Below, piece by piece: positions 43,601 to 53,311 of a stretch of 64,000 nucleotides of DNA (positions are counted from its first letter, which is position 1; every line of letters begins with the position of its first letter). The stretch comes from Piezodorus guildinii (Eukaryota; Arthropoda; Insecta; Hemiptera; Pentatomidae): the NCBI GenBank assembly GCA_023052935.1, contig CM041298.1, positions 2,108,001 through 2,172,000 of the forward strand, in the 5' to 3' direction. The notes under the pieces were generated by a model. The model did not search any database. It saw only the letters and a program-made list of their open reading frames with translations, and was not told the DNA's origin. Both the position numbers and the translations under genes were made by a program.

Positions 43601-46600
43601 TTGAGCAAGCAAAATGTCACTTAAAAATAAAAAATCTCGGATGAAACTCATGATAAAAGCATCTTAACTAATCCTTTTTGGTTTATTATTTTCAATAATG
43701 AACCTTTATAATCGACCAAAAAATATTAAAATAAAAAAATAAACCTCCTTCAAAATTTGAGTGCTTACGTTTCAAGATGCGTAGAATCCTAATAACAAAT
43801 AAAAAAAAATCCGTTTCTTCTAATTGATAAATAAATAAATACCAAAATATTTTGCTTTTATTGCCATTTGATAGAAAATTTAATTTTTGACCAAATAAAA
43901 AAAGAATCATTGAAATTGGTTGAAAACTAGCTTAGATATTGCATTTTGAAATCAGCGGTAGTGATATGTTATGATGCTTTATTGCTTTTCAAATTACTTA
44001 ATTGCTTATTGACAGTTACATAAACAGTTATATCCTAATATTGTTATTTGGAAATAATAAACCATCATGTAATCATTTGCAGCGTTTTTAGAATACGTAA
44101 ATATTATTTACCAAATAAACCTGATTTTATAAACATGAGAGAGGATTATATAGAACTTATTTTATAACCCAATACTTAAAAGAACTAATTGAAAATGTAC
44201 AATTTTGAAAAATGTATTAGTCAATGTTAAATATTTTTATTGAATATTAAATATTTTTGAGTAAAAAAAAAAAAAAAAAAAATACAAACCTGAATTTTGA
44301 AATGGTATCCTCCTAAAATTAGGATCCTGAAGAAGGCTAGGATTCAATAATACAGCTTCTTTCCATTTGCAAATTGCTTCTAAGGTCTCTGCAATTAATA
44401 AAAAAAATAATTATTTAATGAGATTAAAAAAAAAAAAGACTACAATTTTTAGTCCTACCAACATTCTTAAATTAGTCTAAATAATTAGGATGTACTATAA
44501 GACATAAGGCCTCAGTGAATTTAGCAACTTAAAAAAAAAAAAAGAAATAAAATAATAGGTAAGAATAATGAGAAATCAGAAAAATGAAAATTATTTAATG
44601 CTGCTCCATATTCATACTAAAGTCCCCCCTGCTTATTTCTTCCTAGTATCATCTCAACAATCGATCTTATGCCCAAATAAAAAATAAAACAATGATTAAT
44701 TTAATTAAAAATATTATTATTTATAATTACTAACCAGACTTAGGTATTGAGGGAGACACTGGAGACCCATCCATTGTTGTTGGTCCATGATCTGAAATTT
44801 ATATGTCAATAACAGTTTATTATACTTGGTAATTGTATTATTAGGTTAGGCCATTTAATAAAGAATCGTTGAAATTGGTTAAGAAACAGCAAAGATATAG
44901 TGTTTTGAACTTAGCAGTCGTGATTGGCCATTTTGTTTGAATATAAATTGAATTGATAGTATTACTGCTTTGATTAAATTATCGCTATACATACAAGTTA
45001 TTTGCCTGAAAAGCTATATAAATTGTTATACCCATATAATTATTTGGAAATAATAAACCATTGTGTAATAATTTTGTTGATGTAACATTATGTGCTTTAT
45101 TATTCATAAAAGTATAATAATGTACACTAGAATCAGTATTATTATTATTAGGTCTATTGTTACTGCCTAATCCGTGAAAAGCTAGTCAGAGGTAGTGAGT
45201 CAGTGTGTCTCACAATCAAGACACCGTGTCTCGCTCACCGACCATCTTTCTACAAGACTTCCCATCTGTGCCAGGCACCAAATATTTTTTTAGTTTGTTT
45301 TCAAGAAGTTTTTTGCCTTGATACAGATGGGTCAACAAGATTTGTGGACATCTTAGCATTTAGACAAATAAAGCAAAATAAAATAAAGCACTGATGGTAG
45401 ATCTAACTATCAGATATGAAACAAATAATCAGGAACAAGGCAAAAGAATTCAAGAGGAGAAAGAAAACATTTATACAAAATGTATTCCATACCTGAAAGA
45501 AAAATTTCTTGAAGAGTTCGGTGAAAGAGAATTAACACCTGTCAGACTATTTCAATCAGAATGAAATCTACATGATATTAAAGCTCATTAAATTTTATAT
45601 TGATACAGCAAGGTTAATCAAAATCGTTAGAGCTGTTTTTGAGAAAATCGTAAAAATGTGCAAAATGCATAGTATAAAGTGGCTCTTCAGGTTAGCTGAT
45701 TTTGATGAAAAAGGTTCTGTAACATCTCGGGTGTATAGTTGTCTTGAATATGAAATTTCATTTTTATAGGAATTTTTGTTTTCGCACTGGACTCACCACA
45801 CATACAGACTTTTTGCGGGACTTGGTTATTTCGACTCAGGGTACCCTAAAACGTGTATTTCTGTTGAAAACTGGAATTCTAAACTTTTCATGATTGCAAT
45901 ACTTTCCCTTTCTATATATTCCATAGATGATATGATGAAATGATATTATATCATCTTTTTTTTTTTTTTTTGTAATTAATATTTAATGATATAGGATTTA
46001 AAAAAAAATTAATATTTGATGTTATTATGCAAATTTATTTGTAAAAAATATGCTTTCCTCCTCTCCCACTACTTTCGTGAACTCTCACAATACCTTGCTC
46101 TCATGAATATTCATCTGCTTCTTCTTTTACTGTGTAGTACAGTCTTAATTTAAATTAAAAAGGGGACAAAATTGGAGCCCCTAGTTACCAATATGTCCAT
46201 GATCGATTTTGAAATCAGTAAAGTCTATATATTTCTATTTGGCAGTATCTACCTCTATTAGGATTGATACAGTATGCTGTGTACTCATAGCAACTCAGCG
46301 ACGTTTAGCAGCAGATCCAAATTGGAATTTCTTCTTCTTTTATTCTATTCATTTCATTGTAAATACAACAAAATTTTTCTGATTTTCATTCCGTATTATT
46401 TCGATTTTATTTTTTAAAGATATTGTCACTGGATTCGAACTCGTTACGTTCAGAACAGTAGAACGGAGCGCTGCCACCGAGCCACTGGAGATCTGGAGGG
46501 AGCGCTAGTCTTCTGGTCCAGAGTTCGAATCCCGGCTGTGGCGGAATATTATTTATTCTGTTATTTCAGCCGGGGGGAGGGAGGAGGGGCGACTCTAGGG

Positions 46601-46781
46601 TATGGAGACCCTCCTGGGGCAGACCCAGCCTCTATAAAGTGGGTACCCAAAAGTGGGGAAAAAACCTGGTGGCTGAGCTTAATCATGGCCTAATGACCTC
46701 CTTGCAGAGCACCGTTACTCCTATAAACAGAACAATCTCTATATGTACTCAGCCCAAGGCCCTTCATGGGTTGTAGAGCTA

Positions 46782-46842
<61 letters not shown>

Positions 46843-48874
46843 GTTTTTTTTAAGTTAAAGGAACGTTTTATCTTTGATATAGATTTCATTATCAACATTA
46901 ATTTTTTTAAAGATATTAGTTTCATTTAGTTTTTCATTTTTTAGAATTAAACATTGTTGTTTTGTATTTTTTTTTTTTTTTTTTGCAAAAAGCTGTTTTA
47001 ATTTATTGTTTCTCTATATATTAATAAAAATAAGTGTTATTTGAAAATTTTGGATATTGTGCTTTTCCTACATATTGCTCACCACATTATCTATAGCTAC
47101 CAGAGCTTGTACATATTGTAATATACCCATTTTTTATATAAATTATACAATTATTTATTTATTTATTATTTAAACATTATGTTAGGCAGGCTAACAATTA
47201 GATTCAAAATAGAATTAAAATAAAAATTACCAACTCCAATTTGAATGTTTGTTTGTAAACATAACTTCCATTTTGGATGCACGGGACAACCCAGGTAAAA
47301 GCCCGGGTAGAAGAAAGATACCTGGGGATAGTCAGTTTTCAGGGGAAACTTGTAAGAGGAGGAACTGCTGTATGGATATGAAGAATCATTGTTAGCCTGC
47401 CTGCATATTGTTTGTGTTATGTTTGTAAGTTATTATTATAATTAAAAAGTTAAATAATAAAAATGTGCCTGATTGTCAAGAAGCCATAATATACCATACC
47501 CTCAGAGTAAATTGAGTTATAATGAAGTAAATATTGTGATAATTAATTGTTTTCTTAAAAGAATGCCACCAGTCATCAAACATCTATGAATTCAAACCAT
47601 CGTGAAAAATAGTGCTTTACTACATAAGAAAATTGAAGACGTCTATTGAAGAACAAGAATTACAAACCAACTGAAAAGAATGGACAAAAAAACTATACAT
47701 TTTTTTAATAGTTTTTAAGTTTATTTTCATATATTTTAATATGTTTAAAATTAAAAATAAGTTAACAACTTTAGCCAAGACTACGCACTATTAATATAAA
47801 AAAACCCTTATCAATCATAATTATTATTAATTAAAATTAAAATATTATAATAATATATATTTTTTTTTTCTTTTTCCTCACCAGCCATAACTCAGCGGCC
47901 GGTTTTGGATAGTTCAATGTAAGGCTCCTCTCAGTAGGAAAAAATTTTGTAGCGTTTATCTTGTATATGTATTTTATTAGGACCTTAAAAACGTTCTTGC
48001 TTTTCTAATCTTTCAGAAAACATATGAATTTCACTTTGCAAAAACAACAAATCTTATAAAGCTATTTAAGAATCTCTCCATTTTTTTGGTGTCTCCGTGA
48101 GAACTGTTCAACTTCTTATTTTAAAGTTTCCAGATAAGTTTTTACTGGTTGCCGACTGATCACACATTTTCATTTTTTGCTTTCCTCTACTCTCGTAGAG
48201 CAACACAAGTAAACTTTGCATTTATAGTGAACTTATATTAACACATGATATAACAATTCTAACCTTACAATTTGGGTAAAAATTTACTAATTTGGAGTCT
48301 TTTAATAACCGAAACCTCCTATCAACTTCTCCTAATATCCTATTATGATATATTTAAATGAATTAGTTTTAATACCTAATTAGAGATAATTCTCTAGATT
48401 TGACTTACATACTGGAGGATGTAGAGTCGGGAACGCAGGCTTCACCAATCTCGCACTCAAGCAGTTCAAGAACATCCTCTTTTCAAAATGTTTTTCGCAC
48501 AGGGCGTAACATTTCTGCTCGTAAAGTACATTTTCTAAAGCAGCGAAATTGGCCCAGACAGCAAACCTAAGAAATATTTAAAAAGAAAATTTAATCAATC
48601 AAACATGATAATTTGGGAGAAGTTGGTTCAGATGACTGCACCTCCAACCATCTTCTCCATCATACACATTGATTATAATTTTTTTAAATTATGTAGGCTT
48701 ACTTTGAATAATATCTCATCGTAAAGAAAATGATTTGGTATTGTTTTAAAAAAATCAGGTTTATTCATGATTTTCCTTTACTTACCTCTCAGTAGCTTCC
48801 GGACCTTTTCCTTGAGGAAATTTATGGACTTTTTCTGTCGTGAAACAGATACAACAAGTCTTCTTATGATTCAT
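40700..48874 (-). CDS. THAP zinc-finger protein gene A (in-frame stop in exon 5)
   Basis: Exons in transcript order: 48874-48786, 48566-48409, 44791-44735, 44388-44290, 42369-41665, 40794-40700. All borders are GT-AG; together they hold 1203 bases in one frame (400 residues plus stop). Residues 1-82 form a THAP domain: C7-x2-C10 (TCCIC), HKFP at 17-20, W34, C53-x2-H56 (CEKHF) and the closing AFPTL. The family binds DNA through this C2CH zinc module. The rest is Ser/Pro/Asn- and acid-rich without a recognised domain. A TAA at 42107-42109, inside an AAT repeat, would end the protein after 221 residues although the same frame reopens for about 145 further codons in exon 5. A pyrimidine-rich TTTAG just before the ATG may be the acceptor of a 5' UTR exon. 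Confidence 0.87.
40926..41572 (+). mobile_element. ACTTTCAC-family element, copy I
   Basis: It begins TCTGGTACTAACAACACCCG and ends GTAAGTGAAAGT followed by a run of A. A second GTAAGTAAAGG unit lies 20 bp downstream. It lies in the last intron of THAP gene A. Confidence 0.8.
42064..42150 (-). repeat. AAT/AAC trinucleotide repeat in THAP gene A exon 5
   Basis: On the coding strand it is runs of AAC and AAT coding for Asn, interrupted by CTA CTA ATA ATA TAA TAT. The TAA is the in-frame stop. Such runs are prone to slippage. Confidence 0.92.
42428..43070 (-). mobile_element. Jockey-clade element, 5' truncated
   Basis: In reverse it encodes the same C-terminal RT blocks as the copy at 15064 (RPIWTYRVELWDSTKPSN; LIHKDLNVP) and its 3' UTR. 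Several frame breaks are visible. It lies between exons 4 and 5 of THAP gene A. Confidence 0.85.
43229..43632 (-). pseudogene. mariner-type relic, N-terminal half
   Basis: In reverse it corresponds to the relic at 14980-16180 without the Jockey insertion. It has the GKFAAQRVKKIYSMYGIDVL region followed by GESTVRKWFSRF, the mariner HTH. No termini were identified. Confidence 0.65.
43670..44090 (+). repeat. Repeat Q, copy 2
   Basis: From TTGGTTTATTATTTTCAATA to TTTGCAGCGTTTT it matches 62515-62990 over its length, and the right half matches the window start. It lies in THAP gene A intron 4. Confidence 0.7.
44855..45085 (+). repeat. Repeat Q, copy 3 (partial)
   Basis: It has the block from GAATCGTTGAAATTGGTTAA to GGAAATAATAAACCATTGTG, like the right half of the other copies. 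Confidence 0.7.
45300..45540 (+). pseudogene. Non-LTR retrotransposon restriction-like endonuclease relic
   Basis: The plus strand encodes FCLDTDGSTRFVDILAFRQ and, after a frameshift, VDLTIRYETNNQEQGKR and YTKCIPYLKEKF. This resembles the C-terminal PD-(D/E)XK-type endonuclease of R2/NeSL-like elements (the DGS-R-x-D-I and D-x-T-x-R-Y-E blocks). It is cut off at 45540 by an ACTTTCAC fragment. Confidence 0.65.
45540..45930 (+). mobile_element. ACTTTCAC-family fragment, copy J
   Basis: It is the right 390 bp of the family, from CTGTCAGACTATTTCAATCA to the TTGCAATACTTTCCC block. The left part is missing. Confidence 0.8.
46425..46490 (-). mobile_element. Isolated tRNA-like SINE head, opposite to the next SINE
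   Basis: In reverse it reads AGTGGCTCGGTGGCAGCGC (A box) and GAGTTCGAATCCAGTG (B box), a tRNA-like 65-mer. It abuts the SINE-1 copy at 46497 head to head. Confidence 0.6.
46497..46841 (+). mobile_element. SINE-1 copy with 56-base poly(T) tail
   Basis: The head contains GAGTTCGAATCCCGGC. The body holds GGAGACCCTCCTGGGGCAGA and ends TGGGTTGTAGAGCTACAGG, then an uninterrupted run of T from 46786 to 46841. Confidence 0.9.
47090..47570 (+). repeat. Repeat P, copy 2 (uninterrupted)
   Basis: This is the same family as 28970-30190 in reverse, without the ACTTTCAC insertion. The middle part around 47280-47350 (ATACCTGGGGATAGTCAG) is the equivalent of the insertion site. Confidence 0.65.
47575..48400. 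other. Intron sequence of THAP gene A without recognised element
   Basis: This AT-rich stretch precedes exon 2 in genome order. I see nothing I can assign. Confidence 0.5.
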
Positions 48875-48989
48875 CTAAACAGACAACAGAATAAATTTAC
48901 ATAATAAAACTGTGCAGTTTATAAAAGATTTACATAGAATGAAACACCAATAAAGTTTAATTAAGTCTAGTTTTTCATATAAATAGAAA

Positions 48990-49218
48990 CTCCGGGTCCT
49001 GGGTTCGAATCCCGGCTATGACAGAATATTATTTATTCTGTTAATTCAGCCGAGGGGCGACCCTAGGGTATGGAGACCCTCCTGGGGCAAACCCAGCCTC
49101 TTTAAAGTGTGTACTCAAATTGGGGAAAAACCTGGTGGCTGAGCGTGATCAAGGTCTAATCACCTCATTGCACGACTGTTGGCCTAGAAACAGTACGAAT
49201 CTCTATATGTACTATTTC
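48990..49218 (+). mobile_element. SINE-1 copy, 5' truncated
   Basis: It begins at the B box (GGGTTCGAATCCCGGC) and runs to ACGAATCTCTATATGTACT. Confidence 0.88.
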
Positions 49219-49361
49219 TGATTATTGTTATCAACCCTAACTTTTATGAAGTGGAGTTCAATATAAAAGTATTTCTCTTGAACTGATATTAAGCATTAAA
49301 TAGAAAATATTAACATAGTAGAGTTTATAAAAGTATGAAATGTAAACATACCTGAGACATC

Positions 49362-49676
49362 ATTAAAAAAAAAAAAAAAAAAAAAATGTACTTCTACAAC
49401 CCATAAAGGGTCTTGGGTTCAGTACATATAGAGATTTGTACTATTTCAAGGCCAACAGCTTTGCAAGGTGGTGTTTAAGCCGAGATCACACTTAGCTCTC
49501 TGCCCCTCCCCAATATTCGGGTACCCACTTTATAGAGGCTGGATGTGCCCCAGAAGGGTCTTAATACCCCAGGGTTGCCACACAGCTGAAATATCAGAAA
49601 AATAATTATTTTACCAATGTCAAATTTTGAAACTAGAACCCAGAGACCAGTAGAATAGTGCTCTACCAACCTCATC
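49362..49676 (-). mobile_element. SINE-1 copy with tail of about 25 bases (T on its own strand)
   Basis: The run of A at 49362-49386 is the poly(T) tail of the reverse-oriented SINE. It is followed by CTACAACCCATAAAGGG and the rest of the body. Confidence 0.88.
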
Positions 49677-50124
49677 TTATTATAATTATAGTGATCATTT
49701 TTCAATTCATAGCATCTAAATAAAATAATTTTATCAAAAGTAAATTTAAAAACTAAACAATAAATACAAATAATTTGATTTAACAAAAAATAATTTTAAA
49801 ATTAACAATATAATAAACTATTCGAATCATATCATCATCATTGAGAAAGAACTTAGACTCAAGAACAAAATTCTTCACTGAAAAAGTATCAAATATGATG
49901 GAAAATAAAAGGAAAATAAATTTCAATGGTCATTCCAGAATAAAATCTTGTAGATTAACAAAACAAAGCTTCTGTAGCCTTAAAATCCAATCAGTTTATA
50001 AAAACTGAAAAAGATAGAACCAAAAAATCATAAATCAATCAGCAAAATAAATTAATCAGAGAAAATCCATGCTAAAAGCCAAATCCATTATCTCGTAGAA
50101 GAGAGAAGAAATAGATAAAAAATA

Positions 50125-50596
50125 TCAGTACGTATTTTCCATTCTACCTTTTCCTAGGTATTTTCCATCCTACCTACCCCCCATCTACCAAACAGTACCT
50201 AGTTTCCATTCTCCCACCAAGCGGTACGTATCTCCACTCTACTTCATATTTTTATATTTCATATTTCATGAAAATTATTGATACCTGTGTAAATTTTGTT
50301 TAGTGAACATTTTTATTTTTTCTGTATAACACTTTCATTATTGCAATATGGTCATTGTATTTTAATTAAGTTTTTTTTTACATATACAGTTCTTCTGTTA
50401 TTTTTTAATACCGACGTTCTCTAGCTAAATAGGTTATATAATATTGTATGTAATGTCATTGAAATTATATTCTTTTGTATCTTTTTAGCCCTGATGATGA
50501 CCCACAAAGAGGGTCGAAACGTTGGCAAACAATAAAATAGTTGAAACTATTTAGTTGTTTCATTTAATGACCGCCACCCGGACTAATTCCTTCCAG
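50125..50596 (+). mobile_element. Penelope-like element copy (PLE-d), 5' truncated, 13-bp TSD
   Basis: TAGATAAAAAATA occurs exactly at 50112-50124 and 50597-50609. The 472-bp insert is the 3' tail of the family, inverse to 61211-61690, with an intact hammerhead motif and the end AATTCCTTCCAG. Confidence 0.85.
50488..50526 (+). ncRNA. Hammerhead ribozyme motif in PLE-d
   Basis: GCC (stem I), CTGATGA core, stem II GACCC/GGGTC with loop ACAAAGA, GAAAC, GTT, then GGC (stem I partner). An extra T sits between the core and stem II. The palindrome AACGTT would allow a shared stem III between two copies, as in dimeric hammerheads. Confidence 0.78.
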
Positions 50597-51179
50597 TAGA
50601 TAAAAAATAATTAATAAATACTGAACATAATAGAAAACAAAACTCAGAGATGATTGATACAAGGGTGAAATAATTTTTTTTAAATATCAAATAGTAAAAT
50701 AATTACCTTTGTTTGTTCATACCAATGTTTTTCAATAAACTAGATCTCATTAAACACTATGGGGCATAAATATGAAATATAACGAGAATAAAACAGTCAT
50801 TGTACTATGTATTTACCACCAAAAAATAAATAACAAATTTTATTACTCCTTAATCCTTAGTAAATTAAGAACTTCATATTAAATATTTTAAAATAAAAAC
50901 AGAAACATCCTCATAACAATATTATTAAATGGAAAAAATCACACTGACACATTGAAGATGTCATGTCAAATATTTTAACATGTTTACTAAACTAATCAAT
51001 ACAGGGCAGCATCTGTTGGAAAAAAAAGTTTCTGACATCAACATAGGATAAGGTTATTTGTTCCAATAAATTATTTGTGTAGAGTCTAATAATCTTAATG
51101 GATAATTTATAAATTAAAAAATAATAAGTGAAAATAAATAAATTAGTAGAAATAATGTGAAAATAATTTAAACATAACA

Positions 51180-52400
51180 TTGATATTTATTAATAAAAGT
51201 AGACAAATAATTACCCTTACAGTCTAATGATTCGAAAATAAATCATCAAATATAACTAAAATTGAAAATTAGAAAATATTCCATTTATGAAAAACCAAAC
51301 TAAAATAACGCCAATAACTGATCGTTTTTAAGCGAACATACACGAACTCACCCGAATGTTGACAGCTCCGGAGAAACAGTGTTACCTTATATTGCTGTTT
51401 CCCTTTAGGCAATTAAATAAATAAAGTTTTATAAGAATATTTTAAATTTAGTTAATAATTAAGAATTTCCCTGTTGATTGGCAAATTAAAAAAAAACAAA
51501 AAACAATAATGAAAGAAGAAATTATCATTTCTGTTTGTGAAAAAATTATAACTTTAATTTTGGGGATTATGAACAATTCCCCACCCCTTATAAATAAATA
51601 AAAAGAATCACTAAAAGTCATGATTTATAATTAAAGATAAGTTATTAGTAGGAAACAGTATGTGCTTGTGATGTTCAAAATATATCTTTAACATTAAATA
51701 AAACAACTGTATTAGCTCATTAATTTTAAGACTCCTTGAGCCAAAAATGGCATGACTCACTCTAAAGCTGAATTTATGTTACAATTCTCAGGTAAACTTG
51801 GTGTATGAGATTTTGAAATGCTACTTCTTAATTGTTTAAGTAAACTAGACCGGATATCCTCGATTATGATTCTATCGTTTCTAGTCCTAGAGATATTTTG
51901 ATTATGCATTAGTGATGTGCTATTTAGTAGTAATCTGTTTATTTATTGCACAAATAAAAGTAACAGTTTCGACTAAGATTAAATTGTTGACTAAGATTGA
52001 ATTGTTTTGTGGAAATTTTCAAGCCCCTTGTGTTGTATTAATTTCAGAACCTTCTATACATTTTTGTCTGTTATCAAACATTGAGCTCAATATAGCAAAT
52101 TAAGAGGCTAACAAAGAGGAAAATGGCGGATCTCTCCCACTTTTAATTGATTGTTATCAGATATGTATTTTGTTTAAAATCCTATGTATTATGTAAATAA
52201 GGAAGGTTACATTTTACTTGTCGCTCCCTACATTAGAAACTAGTTACCCTGTGCTTTTTTGTACCGATTCTTGGAACGTAAATTTGAATATTTAAATGTC
52301 TAATGATCGAGTTAATACTGCTATTTCGACTCATATCCTTTTCATTTATTTTTTCTTATCTCCTTAATTTACATTACAACCACCAAAGTAATATAAAATG
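51180..52400. other. Space between the divergent THAP genes
   Basis: There is no open frame of interest. The 5' ends of one or both THAP transcripts could lie here or nearby. Around 51310-51420 the composition is more balanced (ACTCACCCGAATGTTGACAG), a possible promoter area for gene A; this is inference. Confidence 0.35.
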
Positions 52401-52404
52401 CATT

Positions 52405-52950
52405 ATAGTCTTCCTGAACACCGCCGAAGGCCATTCTGTGATTATTTTACTTCATCGAAGGTCACAGGTTCGAAATTTCAATTCCTCAAGATCATTTTAG
52501 ATCTCCAAGACAATCCAGAAGGTCACTCAATCTTACAATTACTTCATCGATTGTCATGGGGTCGGGATATCACCGTTCCAAGATCAATATAGTCCTGAAC
52601 AAATCCCAAGGACATTCTTACTTTATATTACTTCAGTAAAGGCCGTGGGTCCGCGATTTCATCGTTCCAAGGTTAATATAGTATTTCTGGACTGTTCGAT
52701 CTTTATTTAACTTCGTTGAAGGTTGAGGACCAGAATTTCACCAATTCAAGGTCATTGTAGTTCTCCTGAATTACCTCGAAGGTCACCTTATCTTTCTTTT
52801 ACTTCGTCGATGGTTGTCTTTTTGGGGATCGCTGAAGGTCATTCTATCTTTTTTTTCTTCTTCTTCATAGGTCTCGGGGTCTCGATTTCACCCTCTCTTT
52901 ATTTCATTCAAGTTCATGGCAGTCTCCCTGGGCAATCCTGGAAGTATTTA
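52405..52950 (+). repeat. Diverged minisatellite, about six units of 80-92 bp
   Basis: The unit core (TTACTTCATCGAAGGTCACAGG-like, then ATTTCACCGTTCCAAGGTCA-like) recurs with starts near 52449, 52541, 52630, 52710, 52801 and 52858. Overlapping open frames in this area are a by-product of the repeat. Confidence 0.8.
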
Positions 52951-53311
52951 AATGTGATAATTCTGGTATCATCAATGGTTCCATATCTAAATGATTTAAT
53001 AAGAAAATTTACAGATGGATGTAGGAAATACTCTTTCCGATGTATAGTTTCGTTTTTTAATTTAATATTAATTTATACAGATAAAATTATGCTTATTTCT
53101 TTAAAATAAAAATAATTGCAATTGACACGAAAAGGGTTAAATTCCTTTCCTAATTATACTTTGATCGTTATTTAGTTTCTGGTTGTATGCAAAGTTTTCT
53201 TCTCTGTAACATACTTCAACTGTATTGATAAGTCGTTCTTGAACGTTTCAAACTTGTTATGACTTTTGGATCATTGTAATGAAATTTTGAAATTGATTTA
53301 AATGTTTGAAA

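Noticed and set aside
52405..52950. CRISPR-like array
   Set aside because: Units are 80-92 bp, diverged and contiguous without unique spacers; this is a eukaryotic minisatellite.
52398..53109. Overlapping open frames before THAP gene B
   Set aside because: They follow the minisatellite units and change frame between units; no conserved protein pattern.
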